A stretch of 64,000 bases of DNA from Candidatus Neomarinimicrobiota bacterium (GTDB lineage Bacteria > Fidelibacterota > UBA8477 > JABMPR01): assembly GCA_016784545.1 (NCBI GenBank), contig JADHUM010000004.1, forward strand, positions 39,641 through 103,640, given 5' to 3'. Below are positions 27,801-36,698 of the stretch, piece after piece. How positions within the stretch are numbered: position 1 is the stretch's first letter; each line of letters begins with the position of its first letter. The translations under genes and the position numbers were made by a program. The notes beneath the pieces were generated by a model that was given only the letters and a program-made list of their open reading frames with translations, made no database searches and was not told where the DNA came from.

Positions 27801-29333
27801 CGAGCGGGCTGTGAACAAAATTCGATTCTGGGTAATTATATTGGCACCGATATCAGCGGCTCCATGGCCATTCCCAACCAGGCAGACGGGATATCCTCAT
27901 TAGGCGCAAGCCATGATATTCGTGGAAATCTCATTTCCGGCAACAACCTGGATGGTATCCTGATCGAGGGTGAATCAGCCTCTGGCAATCAGGTCTTTTC
28001 GAATCGCATCGGTAGCGATGCCAGTGGGACGGCTGCAATTCCCAATGCCTTAAACGGTATTCACATCCTGGAAGCCTCTTCGAATCAGATCGGTGGCATC
28101 AACGATGATGATGGCAATTTGATCTCTGGAAATGAATACTATGGTATTCACGTTGAAGGAGCTATGTCAACAGAAAATATCATGCAAGGCAATCTTATTG
28201 GTACAGATATATCCGGTATGGAGCCCCTAGGAAACAGTGTTAATGGTATTGGACTGCGTGGTGGAGCTAACAATAATCTGATTGGTGGGGCAGAAGAGAC
28301 TGCTGGAAATGTGATATCAGCAAATGGGGGTAAGGGTATCACCCTCATAGGGGAAGGCACCAACAATAATATCATTCAGGATAATTTTATTGGCTGTGAT
28401 ATTACCGGAGACAATAGTGATCTGGGTAATGGTGGCGGTATCGTAATCGCAGGAGGAGCCTCAAACAATCTCATCGGTGGAATGGGGGAGTTCACAGCAA
28501 ATTGGATTGGTTATAATTTGGGCTATGGGATTACTATTAGGGACACTTCAAACACTGCAGGAAATTCAATACTGGGCAACGGTTTCACGCAAAATGAAAT
28601 AGCCGGTATTGATTTAAGTGAAATAAACAGGGGCAATGATGGACCCACAGCCAATGACAGTGCTGATGTGGATACTGGACCTAACAATCTCCAGAACTAC
28701 CCTGAACGATTGAATTGTGGCATTGAAAGCAATAATGATTTCATGCTACAATTTTTCATCGACTCAGATCCAGCGCATTCAGCCTATCCCATTCATGTTG
28801 AATTCTTCCAGGCTGATGAGGAATCCAATCAGGGATATTATCTGGTTGTTACAGATGAATATTCAGATGATGACCATACTGCAGGTTTAAAAACCCTGAA
28901 TCTGGGGAACGCGAATGAGCTTGGTCAGGAAGGACTCTGGAATGGGATACGCATTGTTGCCACAGCCACAGACGCCAATGGCAATACGTCAGAATTTTCA
29001 GAAGCAATTGAAATAGGCAATTATGTGGGTATCGCTGCAGTTGAAGCGCTTCCAGAAGTATTCACCCTTGAACAGAACTATCCGAACCCATTTAATCCAA
29101 CCACGACGATCCGCTATGGTTTGCCGGAAGCATCTGATGTAAGGCTGGTCATATATGATCTGAAGGGTAGAATAGTACAGAGCTATTCAGAGAGGGGTCG
29201 AACAGCTGGCTGGGTCAATTATGAATGGTCTGGTACCAATATGAGCGGTGAACCGGTAAGTACAGGTGTTTATCTCTGTCGTCTGGTTGCAGGTGAATAT
29301 TCAAAAACAATCAAGATGGTGTATTTAAGATAA
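24843..29333 (+). CDS. Surface protein: LVIVD propeller, CSLREA, beta-helix repeats, sorting tail
   Basis: 1496 residues. A signal peptide (1-28, ending SMGFA) is followed by LVIVD-type propeller repeats up to about residue 610 (recurrent DFVYIAN--G--VVDVSDPTNP units). A CSLREA-type domain follows (about 616-680, with DGICDDGTGDCTLRAAINEAN). Next is a right-handed beta-helix (about 690-1270) built of about eight 60-70-residue units, each with an N-(Y/F/L/R)IGTD-SG start and a later LISGN. The end is the tail with QNYPNPFNP, GVYLCRL and TIKMVYLR. AAGGGGG lies before the ATG. Such proteins are cell-surface adhesins or carbohydrate-binding proteins in related phyla; the ligand is unknown. The upstream 120 bases are shared with the gene at 43196. 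Confidence 0.87.
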   Translation: MYSKIRNNSMCFVSVSIVLVLFFSMGFADYDADGVDLVGRNPYGYCPFAVASGDFVYSANGTVLEVLDIHTLEPVSEVVTESIVSGLAVSGDFVYIANWSDGFRVVDVSDPTNPSMVAELEFLGQCWDISVTGDFAYVGNDDQGLRIIDISNPLIPTLASTFLSTPGVKFEHAQVIDTLAYAATQSGLFILDVSDPAAPVQLGHSPAENGAWSVHVVDTIAYLPKVFEGIRMVNVADPTNPIELGYFQTPDAAYWMEVVDTIAYVAERFSGIQILDISDLTAPDSVGMLSMDYADALYILGDSMYVASSSWGLKQVDISDLTAPVLVNECKGGGYPVDIQAADTITYVAMRGLGVGIFTYDEFFEPDMIALIEMDNPYRLHVEGELLFVLENYNLHIYDVSDPSNPVHTYSTDSGGINSVFCMANLLYVGGYPDLRIFDISDPYFPAQLGEMDGLPSSPYSMYVSGGFAFLTNRWGGLHIVNVMDPIEPWPVGAAPNFEDARAVYVAGEYAYVTDRYVGELKIIDIGNPEDPYEISSFSVGNAAVDVYGSGRYAYVIDSWTGVRIIDCGDPYNPVEVGYFNTGGYAQAVIANQGQLHVADGGGGFYLLETEFKQAVFTVNSTGDAVDAIPGDGICDDGTGDCTLRAAINEANATPGFNTINFDIEGVGPHTFQPASALPTIIDPVEIDGSSEPDFLGTPIVELDGSLIEVDNGLNFATNNCLISNLVISGFDGASENFEASGIYILNGRNIIIEGCYIGTNNLGSSANGNVIGVVLTGSYNQIRSNLISGNTRLGLEVSNFEEEAASFNHITNNKFGTDISGMSVLPNEGNGCVLLGARFSSIIGNTFSGNTGYGLQLTDGSAFNEIQGNFLGCDPTGTIRVPNENSGVNIRNDAHDNLIGGTEPGAGNVISGNNRTGLSIGQGTGASLNYILGNRIGTNAAGTDSLVNTANGIVLFPGAFETMIGGLEPGEGNLISGNRLSGISIRAGCEQNSILGNYIGTDISGSMAIPNQADGISSLGASHDIRGNLISGNNLDGILIEGESASGNQVFSNRIGSDASGTAAIPNALNGIHILEASSNQIGGINDDDGNLISGNEYYGIHVEGAMSTENIMQGNLIGTDISGMEPLGNSVNGIGLRGGANNNLIGGAEETAGNVISANGGKGITLIGEGTNNNIIQDNFIGCDITGDNSDLGNGGGIVIAGGASNNLIGGMGEFTANWIGYNLGYGITIRDTSNTAGNSILGNGFTQNEIAGIDLSEINRGNDGPTANDSADVDTGPNNLQNYPERLNCGIESNNDFMLQFFIDSDPAHSAYPIHVEFFQADEESNQGYYLVVTDEYSDDDHTAGLKTLNLGNANELGQEGLWNGIRIVATATDANGNTSEFSEAIEIGNYVGIAAVEALPEVFTLEQNYPNPFNPTTTIRYGLPEASDVRLVIYDLKGRIVQSYSERGRTAGWVNYEWSGTNMSGEPVSTGVYLCRLVAGEYSKTIKMVYLR

Positions 29334-29351
29334 TACGATAAAAGTGTAAAA

Positions 29352-29392
29352 TATCCCTGTAGTATACTAATGGTCAGTGTATTACAGGGATA
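29352..29392 (+). other. Strong hairpin just after the LVIVD/beta-helix gene
   Basis: The arms TATCCCTGTA and TACAGGGATA match perfectly and pairing continues inward for six more positions (with two G-T pairs), leaving a nine-base loop. It begins 18 bases after the upstream stop codon. No T-run follows, so it is either a T-poor terminator, an RNA-stabilising 3' end, or a leader element of the giant gene that starts 93 bases later. Confidence 0.55.
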
Positions 29393-29484
29393 ATATAAAG
29401 TGGATAATCACTGCAGGGAGCGATGTATTTCCTTCAGGAATACCTCAGTTGCCTCAAACGAGGTGTAAACACAAAGGGGGGATT

Positions 29485-32400
29485 ATGAATTCCTTAGGCA
29501 AGGTTCACACGAGCTTATTCATTATTTTAACATTTTGTCTGTTCCTGAACGCAACTCCGGCATTGAGCCAGGATCTGGACGAGATCAACATCCTGATGGA
29601 TGACCCTGAATTAATCCAGAAGACTTTGAGCAACACCAATTTCTCCCAGACACAATCACAGCTACGGGATCTGGATTTCTCATTTGAACTCATCAGTTGG
29701 GCTGAATATGATCCTTATGATTATTCAGCAGTGTGGTATCCCACAGAGGGCTGCCGTGGCTTATGTGCCGGGTCAGATCTTGATGGAGACGGACATGAGG
29801 AAATTTTCGCAGTTCATTATGGAAACGGCAGCGGAGTGGTTGGGTTTGAAATGAATGACTCAGGCGTTCTGGAAATGATCTGGAATTCATCAACAACTGA
29901 GCCTGCAAGCTACAATTTAGGGACCCGTTTTGTACAAACTGGAGATATGGACGGCGATGGATTAGGGGAAATAATATTCTTCCGGGGCAGGTATTCAGAC
30001 GACCCCAACCGCGGGCTGTATATCTATGAATGGGATGGGAGTGACAATGGCTACTGGCTGGCCTACCATAATACGCTTCAATCACTGAGCGGGGATCTGG
30101 TTTATGATATGGTGATTGAGCACTTCCTGATTGCGGATGTGGATGATGACGGCTCCCAGGAGCTCATCTTTGCCAATAATGGCCTGACCATGGGGATTGA
30201 TCGCTCTGAGGATTTCTTTTCCATCCTCTCCATAGCAGGTGACATCGGTTCCGGTGAAGAGGTTCTCACCGAAGAGTACTGGATCAGTCCCAGAGATGTC
30301 GACCGTGATGGTGTAATAGATGATCTTCTAGGTGGAGGCAGTGGTCTGAATGTTCAGGTCTGTGACACCGACAATGATGGTCTGAAGGAAGTGTTCTGCC
30401 ATGCCTGGAATTATTTCAATATCTTCTTTTTCGAATGCACAGGTCCCGATAGCTATACATTGGGAGATACCAGCAATATACGTTTCACCTATCCTGATGA
30501 CGATTCCCAACTTATGAATGCTGCAGTATCTGATATGGATGGCGATGGAGCCGATGAAATCTATATCGCGAATTACATAACTGGTGATGTTTATATGATC
30601 CAGGATACTGATGGCGATGCCACCTCTCTGCTCAGTAGTGAAATCGTGGTATTGGGAGAGAATCTGGGGGCCAAATTTGGAGCAATAGCCTTTGATTTTG
30701 ATACCAGTGGAACGGATGAAATTTATTTCGGTGGTTCCTCGGTATTTGGTGCAGATATCCGTGTCTGGGATGGGGAGGAGTTCAGCAGCTTTCAATCAGA
30801 TCCTGGATCAGACGGATTCCTGCCGAAGATGGATGTAGCTGACATGAATGGGAATGGAATACCAGAACTGATTACCGCACATCAGATGGTGTCAAACTAC
30901 CCACAGAAAATTATACGTGTTTTGGAATATCGGCCTGATGATCCCTCAAATTCAAGATGGGAATTCACACCTATGGCTAACGTCGGTTATACCAATGATT
31001 GGGGCAGTAGCTATGCTCCTGTTTTGGGAGATTATACTGGCGATGGCTTTATAGATGTCTTCGTCACCAATGGGGGTGATCAAAATAATTTTCTCTATCA
31101 GAACAGCGGACTGGGGTATTTCAATCGAGATTATAATAGTGATCTCGCCTGGGATTCGAATTGGTCAAACACGGCCACCTGGGGGGATTACGACAATGAT
31201 GGTGCCCTTGATCTATTTGTTGCCAATGGAGGTGATGGAGAAGCCAATTGCCTCTATCACAACCTGGGTGATGGAACCTTTGAGACGATGTATAACTCAA
31301 GTATAGCCAGCGAAACCGGCGCCCGTGGCGCCAGTTGGGGTGACTATGACAATGACGGTTATCTGGATCTTTATGTTGCCAACAGCTCAGAGGCGAACGC
31401 CAACAATTCTCTCTTCCATAACAATGGGGATGGCAGCTTCAGTCAGATAGGCGTTGGCTGGATTGTATTTGACAATGATGATTCTCAAACGCCGACCTGG
31501 TGTGACTATGACAATGATGGTGATCTGGATATGTATGTGGTTAATTGCGGTCCCAATGCGCTTTATCGCAACGAAGGGGGAGGGACTTTCACCAAGATTC
31601 AAACCGGCGTCCTGGTTGCCGATGGTTATTGTTCGAATGGAGCCAGCTGGGCAGACTACGACAATGATGGTGATTTTGATGTATTTGTAACCAGTGGAGA
31701 TGATCATTCAAATCGTCTGTATCAGAACCAGGGTGGGGGTGTTTTTGTTCAGATCACAAATGGAGCAATAGTTACTGATAACTCTAATTCCTGGGGAAGT
31801 GCCTGGGCTGACCTGGATAATGATGGTGATCTGGATCTCTTTGTGGCCAACAGTGCAGAGCCCGATCCACGGGATAACTTCATATACATCAATAACGGAG
31901 ATGGAAGTTTTACCGGAGTATACGATAATCTCCTCAATCAGAATGATCTGCTCCCCATTGGCTGTGCCTGGGGTGATTACAATAATGATGGAGATCTGGA
32001 TCTCTTTGTTGCAATCGATGGGGGACGGAACTTGTTGTATTCCAATCAGGGTAATAGCAATTCCTGGGTCAATATCCAGTGTGTGGGAACCCTTTCCAAT
32101 CAATCAGCTATTGGCGCCAAGGTGCGTGCCAAAGCCACCATTCTGGGGAACGATGTCTGGCAGGTCCAGGAAATCAGTGGACAGACCGGGGCTTTTGGCC
32201 AAAATAGTCTCAACGTGGAATTCGGCTTCGCAGATGCTGATATCATTGATTCCCTGCGTATTGAATGGCCTTCAGGGATGATCAATGAGTATACTGACAT
32301 TCAAGTTGATGAATTCTATGTCATCCAGGAGGGACCTGCTTTACAGGTTTCAGCTGACACATTGGCCTGGGGGGAAGTATTTCTGGGTAGTGCCAATTCG

Positions 32401-35400
32401 CTGGCTTTTGAATTATCAAACCTGGGTCCAGAATCAATCCAGATCGACAATGTTAGTATAGATAATACCGCGTTCATGACTGATCTCACTTCATTTCAGA
32501 TCGAACCTGGTTCGACATCTCTTTTGTCGGTCATTTTTGAACCAACTGAGACAGGTAATTTTGAAGCACTTCTCACTTTTACATCAAGCGATCCGCTCGT
32601 CCCTGCAGATAGCGTGGTACTCGCCGGTCAAGCCATCCTGGCTCCAGATATTAATGTGACTCCCGATAGTGTGGCTGTTACCCTTCTACCAGGCGCAACG
32701 CATACTCAAATAATTACTATTGATAATATTTCTGGCGAGAGCCCACTATACTGGACAGCCGACCTGGTGACAGGTGACATTGATCGCACAGTCACCTTCA
32801 CAAAAGATGATTATGCTCCATGGGAGCAGCCAGAAAACCAGGATCGGATAACCGACAATGTCTGGATAACCCGATCTAATAGTCAGGGTATTTTTAATGC
32901 TGCTGTAGAATCTGGATATGATTTTGATATGTCTCCCTGGGATACGGAATGGGCTTATGGATATTCTGAAGATTTAGCACCTGAGCACTATGCGGTTTGG
33001 CGTGATGCCATCAATGGTCAGCCGCCAGCAATGATTGATAACCCTCTCTCTGTCCATTTGATATCAGATGATATCTATTTTGATGTAATATTTCACAGTT
33101 GGACCTCAGGCGGTAACGGTGGTGGCTTTTCATATACCCGAACGATTACCTCACCTGAATGGATAAAACTATCTGCAGACATGGGGTCTTTGGGAATTGG
33201 GGAGAGTACTTCATTAGAGCTATCGCTGGACGCTTTTGACATGCCGGCTGGTACTCATATTGCAGACGTGGTGATTAGCAGCAATGATCCTGATGAATCG
33301 GAAATAATCATACCCGTTGAGTTAGAAGTAAGCGTTGCTCCAGATATCTATCTTGAAAATGACACACTTGATTTTGGCAATGTCTACAATGGTTATTCTG
33401 ATACCATGGCCATCCAAATTGAGAATTTGGGCTCGGCTGACCTCGTCGTATCTGATGTAACAGCTGATTTGACAGAATTCGAGGTCATGACTCAGAATTT
33501 CGAAATTTTAGCTCTTGAGTCCTATATGTTGGAAGTAATCCTGACCCCCTCCTCAGCAGGTGATTATGTTGGAGAGCTGACGCTTACAACTTCAGATCCA
33601 GATGAGGAATTTTTCACAATCACACTGTTGGGGAGCAGTTTGGACCCACCCATTGCAGGTGTAGCTCCTGATTCATTATATGCTGCTTTACTCACAGATG
33701 AGACCCTCGTTCAAAATATGACCATTTCCAATACTGGTTTGAGTGAGCTCACTTATGAGATCCGATCAATTTCTATTGATAACTTCTCCAGGGAGAGGGG
33801 TGCGTTTCCTGATGTAAGTCTGTTGTCGGGTTCACGCTATACTTGGGATGAATTGATGGGTGGAAACACCCAACCCTCAAATTTCCAGGGAACAATGCGG
33901 GGTAGAAACGACAAGCCAGGACCTCGTTTAGCTGTTGAAAACGAAATGACTGATTATGCGCTTAGGAATCTCAGGGAATCCTGGGAGTTGCTTTATACAG
34001 ATCCAGAAGAATTCGGGCCTGTTGATGTTCAACACGTTTATGGAAGCACGACTTCAGACGAAGTGCTTGTCAAAATAGAAGGTTATTCGGAATTTGATGA
34101 GATGGTTTTTGTCGTTTATATCGATATTGACCAGAATGTGAATACTGGGCTGGACACTGAAGAAGATGAGCTGGGATGGTATCTGGGTATTGATTGTGCC
34201 ATGATAAGCACAGGTTTTGGTTTCGATGGATTTTTTCTCGTAGATACTGAGTCTCAAGAATTTATTTTGTTGGATACGCTAACTACAAACATTATTGAGA
34301 CAAACTCTACTGAAAGAACTATGGGTGCAGGTATCAGCCATTTCGAGGGCATATCGGCTTTCGATTTTGCTATTATTTGTGATAGTGGAATTGAGGATTT
34401 GGTCCCGGATTTAGGATCAGGACATATTACTTTTCCATTTTCTACCCCCTGGTTGGACTTTGAACCAGAAATTGGTACAATTGCAGCAGGTGAACAGGAA
34501 GACATCATTGTAACTTTTGATGCTACTGACATGTATGGTGGGGAATATTATTCACAGATTACGGTTCTAAGTAATGATCCTGCATCACCAGAAGTAACCG
34601 CAAGCGCTCATTTGACAGTCACGGGTATCCCTGATATCGATGTGGAGTTAGGCGTCTTTGATGAGACCAGCCGAATCAATTTCCATGAATACGACGCGTC
34701 GACCACCCATGAGTTCGCCACCGAAATGATGCCGGATGGAAATGGCATGCTGTACGTAGGCCTGCAGGGGGATTTTGGCAGTTCCAGTGAATATGCCGAT
34801 GTTTATATCGATGGGGAATTCTTCATGACAGTAAATCCTGCAGTCGAGAGCTACAGTGTGCATGAATTTACTATCACGCTGAACTCGTTGAATCATTATC
34901 TCAGGGATGGTCTCATGGAGGTGGATGTTGTGAATTCCAGCTCGGTGGGATCAGGGGATGGCAACAGCTTTCACGAGGTTCATCTACGCTTTCAGGGAGG
35001 GGTGGATACCTTGAGATTACGTGACGTATTCCTGGGAGAGTCCAGAACCAGCAACATCGTCATCAAGAATACCGGAACCGATTCTTTGCAGATATCCAGT
35101 ATCAGCATCGGTGCCGGGGCGTTCACACTCGGTGCCGTCCCGTTGGGACTGAGCTATGACGAGGCGGATACAGTTGCAGTGGGTTTCACCCCGGGAGCCG
35201 TCGGTGATTATTCAGCCACCATCACCATTACATCAGATGACCCGGATGAGCCTCTGCTCACCATACCGGTGTTAGGCTCTTGTGTTGAGCCACCGGTTAT
35301 ATCAGTTTCTCATGACTCACTGCAGGTTGTTCTTGCTGACCGGCAAAGCCTGACTCGAACGATCACTATCTCGAACACGGGTGGAAGTACCCTGGAGTAT

Positions 35401-36582
35401 AATGCATGGATTGACCTTTCAGATGAGCGTGATAATTATGCACTACACTTCGACGGTGCCTATGATCGTGTGATCCTGGGGAATGATCCCGCTCTGAATC
35501 CAGCGGGTGCGATGACGATCAGTACCTGGGTAAAACCGGAGAGCTTCTCGGAATGGGATCGCATCCTCGTAAAACCCTGGACAGAGAACAGTGAACCCTG
35601 GCAAGTTTACAGCCTGGGACTTGATGACCATATACCAGCAAGACCCATGTTCGTTGTTACTGTGAATGCCCAGGCATTCTATCTAACATCAAATTTGGCT
35701 CTGACAATTGGCGAATGGACCCATATAGCTGGGACCTACGACGGTGAAATCATGAAGATCTATGTGAACGGACAGTTCTCAGGTCAAAGCTATGATCCCT
35801 CAGGTCCCATCGATCAGTTTGATACAGATGTCGCCGTCGGTTATAATGTGTTACATGCTCCGAATAGCTTCAACGGTGAGATCGATGAGGTGCGCATTTG
35901 GAACATCTCACGTTCTCAATCTCAGATTCAGCAGGACATGTACGCTAAGTTGAGTGGCTCAGAATGGGGGTTGGTGGGCTATTGGCCATTTGATGAGGGC
36001 TATGGTTCGTCTACTCTCGATGAATCAGGTGGTGGGAATCCCGGCTACATATATAATGAAGCACAATGGACTCATCCCGGTTCGCCGGTAGATCTGTGGA
36101 TCGACTTACCCGTCACCCAGGCCGTTGTGAATCCTGGCAGTATGACTGGGATGGATGTTAGGTTTCAGGGTATCGGTCTCCTGACCAATGATTACACCGC
36201 TGAAATTGTCATCGCAGGCAACGATCCGGTCACGCCGGAAATCAGGATTCCGGTGGAAATGCATGTTGACGTGGTTTCTGTCGCAGAAGGGCTGCCACTG
36301 CCGGAAGAATTCGTCCTGGAACAGAACTATCCGAATCCCTTCAACCCGACCACAAGCATCCGCTACGGTTTACCAGAAGCATCGGATGTAAGTCTGGTCA
36401 TCTATGATCTGAGAGGTCGCGTGGTACAGCAATACTTCGCACCAGAACAAGCCGCAGGTTGGGCTAATTATGAATGGTCTGGTACAAATAGGAGGGGTGA
36501 ACCGGTTAGTTCAGGTGTTTATCTCTGTCGACTGGAAGCAGGGAATTACACCAGGACTATTAAAATGGTATTTTTGAAATAA
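29485..36582 (+). CDS. Giant surface protein: FG-GAP/VCBS, ASPIC/UnbV, ASH, LamG, sorting tail
   Basis: 2365 residues, the largest product here. The ATG at 29485 is chosen (AAAGGGGGG before it, signal peptide directly after, ending PALSQ) over a GTG 108 bases upstream. Order: at least 13 calcium-binding FG-GAP/VCBS units (D-D-DG-D/E repeats, about 95-840, such as DYDNDGDLDMYVVN), an ASPIC/UnbV domain (about 850-950, VQEISGQTGAFGQNSL, LRIEWPSG), several ASH-type Ig domains (about 950-1330, 1350-1400, 1820-1960), a region with DOMON-like strands between, a LamG/concanavalin-like domain (about 1985-2190, ALHFDGAYDRV, GEWTHIAGTYDG) and the tail (QNYPNPFNP, TIKMVFLK). Integrin-like propeller and lectin-like modules point to adhesion. 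G+C rises sharply near 34650 inside the gene. Confidence 0.87.
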   Translation: MNSLGKVHTSLFIILTFCLFLNATPALSQDLDEINILMDDPELIQKTLSNTNFSQTQSQLRDLDFSFELISWAEYDPYDYSAVWYPTEGCRGLCAGSDLDGDGHEEIFAVHYGNGSGVVGFEMNDSGVLEMIWNSSTTEPASYNLGTRFVQTGDMDGDGLGEIIFFRGRYSDDPNRGLYIYEWDGSDNGYWLAYHNTLQSLSGDLVYDMVIEHFLIADVDDDGSQELIFANNGLTMGIDRSEDFFSILSIAGDIGSGEEVLTEEYWISPRDVDRDGVIDDLLGGGSGLNVQVCDTDNDGLKEVFCHAWNYFNIFFFECTGPDSYTLGDTSNIRFTYPDDDSQLMNAAVSDMDGDGADEIYIANYITGDVYMIQDTDGDATSLLSSEIVVLGENLGAKFGAIAFDFDTSGTDEIYFGGSSVFGADIRVWDGEEFSSFQSDPGSDGFLPKMDVADMNGNGIPELITAHQMVSNYPQKIIRVLEYRPDDPSNSRWEFTPMANVGYTNDWGSSYAPVLGDYTGDGFIDVFVTNGGDQNNFLYQNSGLGYFNRDYNSDLAWDSNWSNTATWGDYDNDGALDLFVANGGDGEANCLYHNLGDGTFETMYNSSIASETGARGASWGDYDNDGYLDLYVANSSEANANNSLFHNNGDGSFSQIGVGWIVFDNDDSQTPTWCDYDNDGDLDMYVVNCGPNALYRNEGGGTFTKIQTGVLVADGYCSNGASWADYDNDGDFDVFVTSGDDHSNRLYQNQGGGVFVQITNGAIVTDNSNSWGSAWADLDNDGDLDLFVANSAEPDPRDNFIYINNGDGSFTGVYDNLLNQNDLLPIGCAWGDYNNDGDLDLFVAIDGGRNLLYSNQGNSNSWVNIQCVGTLSNQSAIGAKVRAKATILGNDVWQVQEISGQTGAFGQNSLNVEFGFADADIIDSLRIEWPSGMINEYTDIQVDEFYVIQEGPALQVSADTLAWGEVFLGSANSLAFELSNLGPESIQIDNVSIDNTAFMTDLTSFQIEPGSTSLLSVIFEPTETGNFEALLTFTSSDPLVPADSVVLAGQAILAPDINVTPDSVAVTLLPGATHTQIITIDNISGESPLYWTADLVTGDIDRTVTFTKDDYAPWEQPENQDRITDNVWITRSNSQGIFNAAVESGYDFDMSPWDTEWAYGYSEDLAPEHYAVWRDAINGQPPAMIDNPLSVHLISDDIYFDVIFHSWTSGGNGGGFSYTRTITSPEWIKLSADMGSLGIGESTSLELSLDAFDMPAGTHIADVVISSNDPDESEIIIPVELEVSVAPDIYLENDTLDFGNVYNGYSDTMAIQIENLGSADLVVSDVTADLTEFEVMTQNFEILALESYMLEVILTPSSAGDYVGELTLTTSDPDEEFFTITLLGSSLDPPIAGVAPDSLYAALLTDETLVQNMTISNTGLSELTYEIRSISIDNFSRERGAFPDVSLLSGSRYTWDELMGGNTQPSNFQGTMRGRNDKPGPRLAVENEMTDYALRNLRESWELLYTDPEEFGPVDVQHVYGSTTSDEVLVKIEGYSEFDEMVFVVYIDIDQNVNTGLDTEEDELGWYLGIDCAMISTGFGFDGFFLVDTESQEFILLDTLTTNIIETNSTERTMGAGISHFEGISAFDFAIICDSGIEDLVPDLGSGHITFPFSTPWLDFEPEIGTIAAGEQEDIIVTFDATDMYGGEYYSQITVLSNDPASPEVTASAHLTVTGIPDIDVELGVFDETSRINFHEYDASTTHEFATEMMPDGNGMLYVGLQGDFGSSSEYADVYIDGEFFMTVNPAVESYSVHEFTITLNSLNHYLRDGLMEVDVVNSSSVGSGDGNSFHEVHLRFQGGVDTLRLRDVFLGESRTSNIVIKNTGTDSLQISSISIGAGAFTLGAVPLGLSYDEADTVAVGFTPGAVGDYSATITITSDDPDEPLLTIPVLGSCVEPPVISVSHDSLQVVLADRQSLTRTITISNTGGSTLEYNAWIDLSDERDNYALHFDGAYDRVILGNDPALNPAGAMTISTWVKPESFSEWDRILVKPWTENSEPWQVYSLGLDDHIPARPMFVVTVNAQAFYLTSNLALTIGEWTHIAGTYDGEIMKIYVNGQFSGQSYDPSGPIDQFDTDVAVGYNVLHAPNSFNGEIDEVRIWNISRSQSQIQQDMYAKLSGSEWGLVGYWPFDEGYGSSTLDESGGGNPGYIYNEAQWTHPGSPVDLWIDLPVTQAVVNPGSMTGMDVRFQGIGLLTNDYTAEIVIAGNDPVTPEIRIPVEMHVDVVSVAEGLPLPEEFVLEQNYPNPFNPTTSIRYGLPEASDVSLVIYDLRGRVVQQYFAPEQAAGWANYEWSGTNRRGEPVSSGVYLCRLEAGNYTRTIKMVFLK

Positions 36583-36698
36583 AATTTACACATCATTAGT
36601 CAACAGCGTTGAGGACAGGTGATACGCTTTGTGAAGTGGGTTAATTAACGATCCCAACGTAAATAGTTTCTTTGAGAAAATGAGAAGGGGGCTCCATT

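Noticed and set aside
31387-32103. Antisense Ile/Val-rich ORFs within the FG-GAP region
   Set aside because: They are mirror images of the repeated GAT-AAT-GAT (Asp-Asn-Asp) codons of the calcium loops and give low-complexity proteins.
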